The notes under the pieces were generated by a model, which was not told the DNA's origin, ran no database searches, and was given only the letters and a program-made list of their open reading frames with translations. 64,000 nucleotides of DNA, taken from Allokutzneria sp. NRRL B-24872 (GTDB taxonomy: Bacteria; Actinomycetota; Actinomycetes; Mycobacteriales; Pseudonocardiaceae). Of this stretch, positions 37,101 to 49,100 are shown in pieces (positions within the stretch are counted from its first letter, which is position 1; each line of letters begins with the position of its first letter). Location: positions 21,026-85,025 of the forward strand of contig NZ_MUMH01000137.1 of assembly GCF_002155965.1 (NCBI RefSeq). The letters are read 5' to 3'. Made by a program: the position numbers and the translations under genes.

Positions 37101-40100
37101 GTCACGGGCCTCGGCCACCAGCATGTGTATCGGGCGGCCGGTGGCCACCGAGCGCTCGATCAGCTCGCCACGGTCCAGGCGCTTGCGCTCGACCGTCCGC
37201 TGCAACACCTCGTCGTTGTCCAGCTCGAAGGCCGGACCGCCGTCGGCGTTGTCACGGCGCACGCCACCATCGGGCGCGACCCAGTAGCGCACCGTTGAGC
37301 CGTCGGGCTCGGTCAGCGTCAGCAACACCTCGGCGCGCAGCTCGGAGGCCACACCACGGGCGGTCTCCAGCGAGTCACCCTCGTGCCTCAGCTCTGTGTG
37401 GCGCAGCGCGGTGAGACCGTCGAGGTCGTCGAGCACGCCCTTGACCGCGCGGTCGAGCTCCGTGAGCGCGTTGTGCAGCTCCCCACCGCGGCGGACCGCG
37501 GTCTCCCAGCTGCCCATGGCCCGGGTGACGTCCATCCGCCGCAGGTCGAGCAGCCGTCCGGTCTCCCGTGCGGCCTGCTCGGCAGCGGCCACGTCGGGCC
37601 TGCCGAAGCCCATCCGCTGCCCGACCCGCTGGAACAGGCTCGGCTCGTCCTGCCGTCGGGTCTGCTCGGCGAGCACCGCCTCGGCCTCGTCGTGGGCGGT
37701 CTCGGCGCGCCTCAGCGCGGCCCGGGCCGCGGGGATCTGGTCACCGGTGGCGATCATCTCCGCCGCGATCGAGGCCGCGGCCTGGATTTGCGCGACGGCC
37801 TGCTGGGCGGCCCGCTGGGCCTCCGCGGTGCCCAGCGCGTCGACCCGGTTCTGGATGGCGACGACCTCGGCGAGCACGCGCCGTGCCAGGTCGTGGTGCT
37901 CGTCGACGCGCGCGATCGTCGGATCGCTGTCCAGGCGCACCAGTACCTGACCGGTGATGTCGTTGTGCTTGTTGCGTTCCAGCAATTTCTGGACGGAGCG
38001 TGGCAGCGCGGCCTCGGCCTGCTTGGCGGCGCCGAGGAACGGGTAGTCGGTGTCGAACTTCGCCCGCTTCTCGAACGGGGTCTCTTCGGCGTCGGCTGCC
38101 CGGGCTGCCTGGTCGATGAGCTGGTCAAGGTTGAAGCGGGGGGAGTTCTGCTCCCGCTCCCGCAGCTTCGCGGCGATCTTGTCGGGACTCAGCGCCGCCA
38201 GGCCCAGCACCGAGTCGCGGTCCCAGGCGTCCGGGTTCTCCAGCATCGCCAGCAGCGCGGGCACGTCCTGCGAGAAGACCTTGAACTGGACCGTGCCGCG
38301 CGCGGCGTTCGGCCGGTAGACGCTGTTCTTCAGCGTCTTGGTGCCATCGAGGGCCACCCGGTGCCGGGTGCCCTGGAAGTCCACGTGGTAGAAGGCGAAC
38401 ACGTCGACGACCTCGCCGACGATCTTGTGGAAGTGCTCCTCCCTGGTGCCTCCCCACACGCTCAGCCCGCGTCCGCGCTGGGCGCCGACGTTGTAGTTGA
38501 GCTTGCCGCCGACGCCGTCCGGCAGGAAGCGGCTGGCGCTCTCGAGGTCCTCACCCGCGCCCAGGCTGAACGGCAGTGTGCTCTGGTTGCTGACGCCGTA
38601 GGAGTAGGTGTGCTGGCTCCTGCCGGCGAAGCCCTGGTTGAACCCGTCCGGGCGCTCCGCCGTGACGTGCACACCGCGAAGCTTCATCTTGGCCGTCGCG
38701 GTGATCTCGTCGTGCTTGTACCCGGCCCGCAACCGAGCCGGGATCTTCTCGGCGGAGAAGATGTTCTTGCCGTCCATCCACTTGCCGAGGGAGCTCTCGA
38801 CGTGGTCGGTGCCGACCACCGCGTCGGCCATGTCGCCGTGCTGCGCCATGTCGACGCCGAGGGCCGCGAGGAACTTCCGGAACGGCTCCCGCATCGGCTC
38901 GGTCTGGACGTCATCCGTGCCGACGATGTGCGGCGCGGGTCCGATCATCTCTCCGAAGGAGATGTGCGCCGGCGGCGTGGGCCGCTCGTCGGAGACCAGT
39001 CCGGAGGCGATCTCGACGGTGAGCACGCCGCGCACCGTCACCGAACCGGAACTCGTCACGTTGAACATGCCCTGCGGGAGCTTGTTGCGCCCGGACAGCA
39101 ACAGATTGTTGAGCAGCTTGCCCGGCAGCTTCGACTTGTCGACGGAGAACGTCAGCTCCACCGGGATCTCCACGATGTGGACACCGCTCCAGTAGCCGCG
39201 GCTGACAATCGTGGTTTCTTGGCTCTTGTTCTCCCCGGTGGCCGAGCTCCCGCGCCCGGTGCCCACCGAGACGTTGTCCGGTAGCGCGCCACCGAGGCCG
39301 CCACCGATCGCGCCCGCGTTGTTCACGCCCACGCCCGTGGAGACGTTCACACCGGCCGATTTGGCCGTCTCCTGGTACTCGTAGAACAGGTTCTCGATAC
39401 CGCGAGCGCGCACGCGACCCACGATCACCGGGTCTCCGACGGCCTTCATGCTGCCGTGGATGGCCAGCTGCTCGGCCGTGACAGGCAGCTTGCCGCCCGC
39501 GACGCCGACCGGGACCGTTCCGGACCACAGCTTGTGCTTGCTGTTGAACATGGACTTCATCTGGCCGCGCATCCGCGTGCCCGCCGTCTCGGCGGCGAGC
39601 CCGCCGTGCAGGCCGCGGATGCGGTTCAGCAGCTCCGGCGCGTTTTCGTTGATCAGCTCCATCAGCAGGTCGTGCTCGTGGACCTCGACGGGCTGCCCGT
39701 CGACCTCGTGCTCCAGTCGCAGCGACCGCACGGCGGCGTTGCCACCGATCGACTGTCCCTTGGCGAAGGAGGCGGGCAGGTGCTGCGACCGCATGGCCAC
39801 CGAGGCCGCCGGTGCGGTCTTCGCGATGTCCTCGAGCCTGGCCAGGTCCGCCTCGCTCACGATGCGGGTGGTGAGGGTGAAGTCACCCCGCTCGTCCGAG
39901 GAGTACTGCTCCAGTGCCGCGGTGAGCAGGTCGACGTCGACGTCCATGCCCGCGGCCTGCTGCGCACGGGCAAGGCGGACAGCGGACAGCGTGACCGTGT
40001 TGCGGCCGAAGTCCGCGTCGTCCTCCCGCCAGCGCTTGAGCGAACGCGCGACGTCCTCCATCGGCAGCGCCAGCGTGCCGTCGGCGTAGTCCTCCATGAT

Positions 40101-43100
40101 CTCGGACTCGGCCTTGACCCAGGTGATGGCGACGTCGTGGACGACCTGGCGGGTCCAGCCCTGCTGCCCTGGCAGCTTGCCGCCCGGCTCGTAGCTGACC
40201 TCGACGACCAGGTCGAACTCGGTCCGCAGGTGCGGCTGCTCGTTCTCGAAGGTCAGCGGGAGCTGTTCCTCACCGCCGATCTGCGTGCGCGTGGAGCCCT
40301 CGGTCCTCGCGGCGTTGATGTTCGCGGACAGACCGGTCTGGCCGAGCAGGTCCTGGAGGGACTCGCCGAAGGAGCCCTCGACGCCGCCCGGGGTGGACCG
40401 GCTCACGTTGCCGGTGACCGCGTTGAGCCGGAAGGTGAAGTGGCCGGTGACCGCGTTGGGGATGTTGCCGATGCGGTGGGTCTGCTTCGGCACCGCTCGC
40501 ATCGTGACCTTGTACTTGCCGTGCCGCCCCGCGGAGGTCTCGAAGAGCTGGTCGTTGGTGACGCCGTTGGCGATCATCTGCTTGAACTGGGCGAACAGCG
40601 TCGAGTTGTCGAGCATGCTCTCCAGCACCTCGACGGAGTCCGAGTCGGGCTCGAACAACTCGGGAACGATCCCCTTCACCGCGTCCCGCAGGCCCGGCGA
40701 CTCGACGGAGGTGACCACGGCGCCGTTGGTCGCGAAGACCTTCTTGTCGGTGACGTCGGCGACCTTGGTCGGCTCCGTCTCCTGGGCGAAGCCCTTGGGC
40801 AGGAACACCTTGACCATGCCGGTCTGGGTGACCGTCTGCGGCTTGCCGTCCGGCCCGGTGACCGTTCCGGTCAGGGTGATCGGAACCAGCCAGGCGTCCA
40901 TCCGGCCGTCGGTCTCGAACAGGTGCACGTCGTTGGCGCGCTCGGCGTTCGAGGAGCTGGTGCTGACGCTGCGACCGCTGCCGCCGCCCTGGCCGAACTC
41001 ACCGAACTCGATCTTGTCGCCGCCCCGGCCGGTGATCCAGCGCTTGACCTTGGCCCTGACGGTGGAGTAAGAGACCGCGGCGGTCTCGATGAGCAGCCGG
41101 GCGAGCTGCTTGCGCTGGGTACCGAGGTAGACGGCGCCCGCGTGGTCCAGCTTGGCGTCGACCCGGACCTGGGTGACCCGCTCGATCTCCGGGGTGCGCA
41201 TGTCCTGGTGCTTGAGGAAGAAGATCTTGCCGTTCTGCACCAGCTGGTCGATCTGGGACTCGACCATCGCTTCGGTGAGCTGGCGCTCGAACCACCGTTC
41301 GTTGAGCACCTGCTTGTCCCGCGTGCGACGGCGCCAGGTCAGCTTCTCCTGGGAGCTGTCGCCCTCCTCGGCGGAGGTGACCGTCCCGCGCACGGCGCCG
41401 GTGTCCGCCGCCATCGCCCGCACCTGCTGCATGAACGACGCGAGCGCGTCGCCCTGGTGCTTGCCCCCGAGCGGCTGGCCGTTCTCGTCGTGCAGGACGA
41501 GGCCTTCCAGGATGCCCGTGCCGACGCCGACCTTCGCGACGTGCTCCGGCAGCTTCGCGTCGGGCGCGTCGGGATCCTTGCGGATCGCGTCCACCGACTC
41601 GCCGTTGGCGTCGACCGCGTCGCGCGAGGTCGGGTAGCCGTGCTCCACCGCGTCTTGGCGCGACATCTGGACGATGAGCGTGCTGTCCACGATCGACGGG
41701 TCGCCGACCTTGTGCCCGAGCGGGCTCTGCACCTGGATCTCGATCGCGGTGGGCACCTGCAGCGTGACCGCCTGCTCGCGCCCCACCCGAACGTCGATGA
41801 CCGTCTTGTCGGAGTAGGTCGCGCTGGTCTCGGAACGGCCCCACATGCGGCCGCCCTTGTGCGGGAGCACGAAGCCGATCCACTTTTCCAGCCGGCTGAG
41901 CAGCTTCGAACCGACCCCGGCCTCGGAGTTGAAACCGCGGGTGACGGCGGTGACGCCACCGGTCTTGAGGAACCAGACCAGGACGCGCTCCAGCAGCAGC
42001 CCGCCCTTGGCGAAGCGCCCGGAGTCGCTACCACCGAGCATCATGGATCCGGCAGGGTCCATCGTCGGGCGCAGCATCGGCCGCGCGACGATGTTCTTCG
42101 CCGAGTCCACGATCGTGAACGAGTAGCCGCTCTCCCGGTTCGCCGGGCGGACCATGTCCGCCTCGAACGCCAGGACCGCGGTCTCGACCTGCTGGTGCAG
42201 GTCGGGGACGGTCGCGGCCAAGGCCGGGCCGAGCATGTCCATGAGCCGGTCGACGGTGGCGTTCCTGCCGTGCCACATCGCGATCGCCATGTGCGGCGTG
42301 TCGGCCGCGGTGGTGTCCACGCCGGAGAGGTCGCGCCGGACGCTGCTCCCCGCCCGCTGCAGGAAGGAGTCCGGGACGCCGACGAGCAGCGTGTCGGGGG
42401 AGCCGGGGTACCACTTGCCGTCGGGGGCGCTCTTGAACGGCCGGAACGTCCTGACCTCGACCCACTTGGTGGGGTCGTCCTCGCTGGGCTCGGAGATCCG
42501 CAGGGTGACCGCGACCTCGAACGCGGTCGCCGGTCCTCGGTTGGTGACGATGGCGTGGTTGGTCTCGCCGTACTGCTGGGACATCACCGTCTGGCCGGTG
42601 GAGTAGGAGCCCTTCTTGCCCGCACTGCCGGAGAAGATCGGGTTCTCCCCGATCGTCAGGGCCGAGACCGGGATGCCCGTGAGGAACGTGACGGCCGCGC
42701 CGGCCAGGTTGACCACGTCGTCGGCCGACAACGACGCGCCGAAGCCGATGGAGCTGCTGCGGCTGGAGGACTCATCGAAGCCTGCTTGGCCCTGCCCGAG
42801 CAGACCGTGGCCCTGCTCGTGCGGGCGGACCGCGGTGCGCACCCGGCGCGGGTCGCTGAAGTCCATGTGGATCAGGCGCCTGATCTGGCGGCCGTCCAGC
42901 GTTCGGAAGTCGATCACCGCGCCGTCCGGGCTGAGCACCTTCTGCCAGTGCGACCTGATGGCCTGGTTCACGTCCGCGACGGTGACGTTGAGCATCTCGG
43001 CGAGCTCGGCGGCGTAGGGGATGTGACCCATGGCGGCGCCGTTGATGAAGCCCGCGAGCGTTGGCTCACCCGGCGGAACCAGGTCGCCGTTCGCGTCGCG

Positions 43101-46100
43101 CTCCAGGCCTTGGTCGTAGACCAGCGGGATGCCGCTCGCGGTCCTCGTCGGCCTGCCCTGCGCGTCCTTGCCCTCCTCAGGGGCTCCCTGCTCGGCCGCG
43201 TTCCGTTGCTCTGCCTCGACGAGCACGGCGGGAAGCTGTTCCATGATCTGCTCGACCACGAGCCGCTGCGCCGCGGGGTCCTCCGGCAGCGACGGGACGA
43301 TCGCCTGGAACGCCTCCACCGTTCCGTCCGGCCGCAGTGTCACGAAGACCTGGGGCTCGGTGGACGGGTCCATGGCCACGCTGATCCGCAGCGGGACGGT
43401 GTCCTGACCGAGCTGCACGAGCAGGTGGTCACCGCTCGGCGCGAGTTCGCCAGCGACGGCGTCGTCATCGCTGAGCCCGGTGAGCACGTCGGGGGCGATC
43501 GCGGTCGCCGAGCCCGGGTGGGACCACGGGCTCAGTTCCGCGAGCGGCACACCGATGTCGCGCGAGGAGGCGAACAGCCCCTGCAGCTCCGCGAGCAGCC
43601 CGGCGAGCACGCCCAGCTGCTCGGCGGTGTCAGCGGGCAGGGCCGGAACGACGAGGGTGAGTCCGATCATGTCGCCGGACTCGGTGCGAAGGGCGTCCAC
43701 CCGCGCTTCGGCGACGGAGGTGTCCACCGTGATCCGCACCGGGACGTCGTCCTCGCCGATCCGCACCGGCACCTCGTCGTCGGCCAGCTCCTCGACCTGC
43801 TGGGTCTGCGCCTGTCCGCGCAGGAGCCCCACGACGGACGGGGCGACCGAGTCGGCGGTCCCGTCGGACCACGGCACGGCGATGCGGGCGAAGTCGGTGT
43901 CCGGGACGAGCGGGAGCGGCTGCGTCTCCGCCTCCGGGGCGGGCTGGGGGTCGGCCTGGGGGGCGTGCGTGCGCGCCTCGGCGACGGCCGCCGGGAGCTG
44001 GGCGACGACCGCTTCGAACATGGCCCGGACGTCGGCCGACTCCGTGGGCAGCGACGACACGAGCACTTCGATCGACCGCAGCGAACCGTCGCGCGCGATG
44101 GCGACGACCACGACGGGATACGGGTTCGATCCGCCGCGGAAGACCACCGGGACGCTCGCCCCGTCGATCTGGACCGCCAGGTCGTGCGCTGCCGTGGGCG
44201 CGCGATCACCTGGCACGTCACCGGCGTTGTGCAGCGCCTCGACGACCATCAGGTCGAGGGTGTCCCCGGAACCGGGGAAGCCCCACGGCGCCAGCGCCCT
44301 GGCCGGCACGTGGACGGTGACGCCCTCGTCACCCCGGTCGTGGACCGAGACTTCCTGAGTCTGAGTCTGGGTCTGGGCCTGCTGCTCGGTGCTCTGTTGT
44401 GCGGGGGCCTGCTGTTCGCCTTCGGCGGCCTGGTTCGCGGCGGCCCGTCGCTCCGCCGCCTCCTGTGCGGCAGCACGCTGACGCGCGGCCTCCGCCGCCA
44501 GTTCGGCGCGGTGCTCGGTCACCAGGTCCGCGAGCTGGGCGAGCAGTGAACCGAGCACGACCTGCTGGTCGATGCCGCTGTCCGGCAGCGCCGGGACGAC
44601 CAGCACGACACCGGGGTCCGGGCCGACCTCGACATGCGGTCCGGCCGCGTTCGTGTCGACCCGGATCACCAGCGGCTCGGCGTTGGGGCCGATGTGCAGC
44701 AGGAGTCCGTCGCTGTTGGTCGGATCGTCGGTGACCGGGATGTCCGAGGCTTCGAAGAGCCTGTCGAGGACCTGGGGGCGCACCTCGGTCTCTGTGCGGT
44801 TCTGCCACGGTTCCAGGACCGGGACCGCGACGTTCTGCGGTGCCACCGGCAGGTTCGGGCGTTGTTCGGTCAGCAGATCGCTCGCCAGCGCGGGGAGCTG
44901 GGCGAGCAGCGGGCCGAGCACTGCCCGCGCACCGGCGGTGTCCTCCGGCAGCAGGGGGACGGTCAGCACGAGGCGGCCGTCCGGACCGAGTTCCAGGTAC
45001 GGCTTGGTGACGTCCTGCTCGATCCGGATGACCAGGGGCGCGGTGGTGGAGCCGATGTCCAGCAGGTAGTGGTCGGCGTCGGGCGACTCGAGGGTGATCG
45101 GGATGTCCGGGTCGGCGACGAACCGGTTGTGGGTTTCGACGTGCACCGAGTTCTTGGTGCCGTTCTCCCACTCCAGCAGGACCGGGACCGCCACCCTGAG
45201 CGGCGGCGCCGTCTGTGCTTCGCTCTCCTGCTCGGCTTCCTCGGTCTCCGCCGACTCCTCGGCCGTGGGCCCGGCCTGTCGCTGCGCGACGCGCTCACGC
45301 GCCCCGGGCAGCGCGTCGCGCAGCTCCTGGACCTCGTCGGGCACGCGGCTGCCGAAGCTGCGCTCGATCGCGAGCTGGAACAACTCGACCGGAATCCGCG
45401 CCAGCGCCTCGTCGCTGAGGCCGGACCACGCGAACGACCAGTCGCCGCGGAGCATGATCGGGTCGAGCGGCTGGCCCATGACCCGGTGCAGGTGGTCCAT
45501 GCCGAGGGCGAGGGCCGTGACGACCGCGGCCGGCGCCTGGACCGGCCCGAACACCCTGGAGATCTGACGCAGGGCTTGGACGTCGAGCCCGGCCTCGCGC
45601 AGCGCGGTCGCGTCGATGTCCCCGGCGAACGCGGGAACGTAGTGCCGCAGCGCCTCCAACGGCGTGATCTCCGCCAGGCGCGGGGCGACCCGGCGGGGAA
45701 GGCGGACGGGGGTGTTGGTCGCGGGGGCCTCGCCGTGCAGCACGACCAGCCCGGCCCTCGCCTGCACGGCGTAGGCCGGGAGGTCGGTGCCGAAGAGGCG
45801 GTTGAGCGCGATGTCCAGCAGTTGCAGCGGGACGCGCTCGCGGTGCCCGGACTCCTCGCTGATCAGCAGGACGAGCTGCCGCCTGACCAACAGCGGATCT
45901 TCGAACAGCGGCATGAACCGCATGCCCCGCGCGCCCCGCACCAGGTGCGCGGCGATCACGGCGGGCAGCAGCTCGGGGGCGGTCGTGGCGGCGATGACGC
46001 GCAGTTCCGCCTTGGAGAGCCCGGCCGCGGCGAGCGCGTCGGGGTCGATCTGGCCGGTGAACTCCGGGACCAGCCGCCGCAGGACCTCCTGCGCGGTGAG

Positions 46101-49100
46101 CGCGGCGACGGTCTTGTCGGCTCCCATGCTGACGTAGGTGGCGTCCGTTGCGGAGCCGGGCTGGGCAGCCTCACCCAGCGGCGCGGGCATCTTCCGCGTC
46201 TGGGTGTGCGCCGGGAAGTAGTGGGTTCCCTGGCGCAGCACGACGAGCCGCCGTCGCCCGGACTGCCCGTGCTCCACGACGGACCCGTCCTCGGAGACCA
46301 GCACGATCCGCACGCCGAGCTGGTCGGCGACGGCCGCGAGGTCGGCTTCGGAGGTCTCGTCCAGCTCAGCGGTGCCCGTGCGCGCGCCCGCGCGGTCCAG
46401 CGCCGCGCCGAGCGTGCCCTCACCTGGCATCGTCCACTCGATGCGCAGGAACGAGTCGTTGAGGAACTCCTGCTGCGCGCGCGTGGGCGCGTTGGGATCG
46501 CCGACCAGTGCGACGAAGTCGGCGTCGGCGAGACCGGACACCTGGCGGGCGCCGGGCAGCTGGCTGACCATCAGCGCCGCGGCGCCGATGCCGTAGGAGT
46601 AGATCGTCGAGCGCACCTGGTCCCACAGCCGCGGCGAGGCGAGGCTGCCGCCCGCGACCGGAGAGCCCGCGGGCTGGCCGTGCAGGAACTGCAGCAGCAC
46701 CTGGCGCGCGCTCGCGTCCAGCGCCGCCCGCGCCGCGGAGTCCTCGGGCAGGGGCAGGGGAAGGGGGGACTGGGCGGGCTCCAGGAACGAGGGGCGCAGC
46801 CGCACGGCGGCACCCAGTGCCTCCGGGTCGTCCTCGATCGCGGCGCGCCGCTGCGCGGCCGTCGCCAGACCACCGCGCACGGACAGGTCGGCCGCCGCGG
46901 AGCGCAGCGCCCTCAGCTGGGTGTGGGACAGGGCCTGCGGGTCGATGCCCGCCAGCTCCAGTGCCGCACCGAAGTCCGCCATGTCGGCGGCGTTGGAGCG
47001 GCTGTAGCCGAACAGCTCGGCCGCGTGGCCGATGTCGGCGGGCAGTGGCGCGATCTCCGGGCTGAGCCGGGCCACCTCAACCTGGAACTTGGCGACCCGC
47101 GTCGGAACGTTCTCCCCGTAGCGGTTGGCGATGGCCACCCGCAGCAGCGACTGGGGAACGCGTGCCTTGCCCTCGTCGTCGGCGCCGATCCACGCGTGGT
47201 GCAGCATCGCCCGGCGCATCGGCTCGTCCTGGACCTTGCCGATGGCCTTGGCGTGTTCCATGCCGCGCGCCAGTGCCGTGACGATCGCGCCAGCGAGATC
47301 CTGGGACCCGAACAGCCGGTGCAGCTCGCGCAGGTCGACGTCGGTGCCCGGCTGGACCAGCCGGGCCGCGTCCAGTGAGATGCCGAGCGAGGTCACGGCC
47401 TCCCAGAAGGCCTGCTCCCGAGCGGCGCTGGAGAGCACCTCGTCGTCGGTGGACCGCTGCAGCATCGTTTCGCCGCTGCTGAGCGCGGCCAGGTACTCGC
47501 TGTCCGGCCGGTGCAGCTCGTTGCGCACGATGGACTCGAAGTCCAGCGCCTCGGCGATCGCGGTCATCCGCGGGGTCCGCGCCTCGGCCGGGATCGCCAG
47601 GTAGACGGACCGCTCGGCCATGTGGGCCGCGACCTCGCGCTCCTGCAGCTCCAGCGTGCCCAGTCCCTGCGGCGGGCCCTGCAGCCAGTGCGTGACCTCG
47701 TGCACCACGCGGCCGGCGATCTCGCCGACGGTGACCCCGGGCTCCATCAGGATGGAGACCTGCCCGTCCGCCCAGTTCAGCACCGCGAGGATGCTGCCGT
47801 CGGGCAGCATCGTCATCGTCTCGACGATCTGGTGGATCTCGTCGACGAGGTCTTCCCGCGAGTAGCCGTTGGCCGTCCCGACCACGTCGGCGATCGCGTC
47901 AACGCCCAGCTCCGCGACCCTGGCGATCTCCGCGCGCACGGCGTCGAGATCGGTCACGGGGGTGGCGGCCACGGTGGCCAGACCGGGGTCGAGCAGGTCG
48001 TGCAGCGTCCGCACGGCGTCCTCGACCACGGTGCGGTCACCGGTCTCGGCGAACTCCCGGTAGGCGTTGAGCACCTGCTGCGCCGCGACGAACTTCTGGT
48101 AGCTGCCCAGCTCGTCGTCCAGCACCAGGCCGCGAGTCGCCGAGTCGTAGGAGTCCCGGAAGTGCTGGACCAGCTCCTGGGCGAGGTCGCGCCTGCCCGC
48201 GTCGACGAGGTGGGAACGCAGGGAGTCGCCGAGCTCGCGGATGTCCACGTCGCTGCGGACCGCGGCGGGCTCACCCGTGCTGTCGAGCACGACGAGCCTG
48301 CCGGTGCCGTGCTCGTCCCGGTAGAAGCGGAAGTTGTCGACGGGCGAGTCGCCGTGCACAGCGGAGATCCACTGGCTCGGCAGGAACTCCGCGGTCCGGG
48401 TGGTGCGCGCCAGCGCCGTGACCACCTCGCCGGTCACCAGGTCGTTGTTGCCGTCGGCCACCGCCATCGCGCGGGCGGCCTCGGCGAACTCCGTGGCGAG
48501 CCCCAGCCAGTGCGCCCCGGCCGGTGCGTCCTCGCCGGCGGCCGCACGGGTGTGCGCGTGCAGCTCGGCGAGCGCCTTGGACGCCAGCGCCAGCGCCTGC
48601 CTGAGGTCCGCGACGGCCTGCTGGTCAGCGGGGTCGTCGGCGACCCGCTGGATCAGCGTGCTCAGCGCCTCGCCGGGCGTGGTCGCGGTGAGCGACACAC
48701 CCAGCATCAGGTCGTTCGGGCCGTGCACGACACCGAGCCCGAGGAAATCGGGCGTCTCGAAGCTGGTCCTGCCCTCTTCGGCCAGGTGACCGTTCGCCCA
48801 GAAGCGGAACGCCAGGTCCTCGACCGAGCTGTGCACGGCGAGCACGGCGAGCGTCTCACCGTCGGCGACCACCCGGAAGGACCGCCCGTCGGCGAGCGGC
48901 TCCAGCGTGATCTCGTCCTCGTTCCTGCTGAAGCGCCCCGCGAGCTGAGCGGCGGCGAACTGCCGCAGGCTCTCCCTGTGGGCCGCCCCGGCGCTGCCGG
49001 GCTCGTCGGCGGTGGCGAGCGCGGCGGAGTACTCGTTGGACGCGGCGGAGCGCATCGAGGGGGAGGCGATGTAGGTGTCCACGCGCGTTCCCGCGACCAC

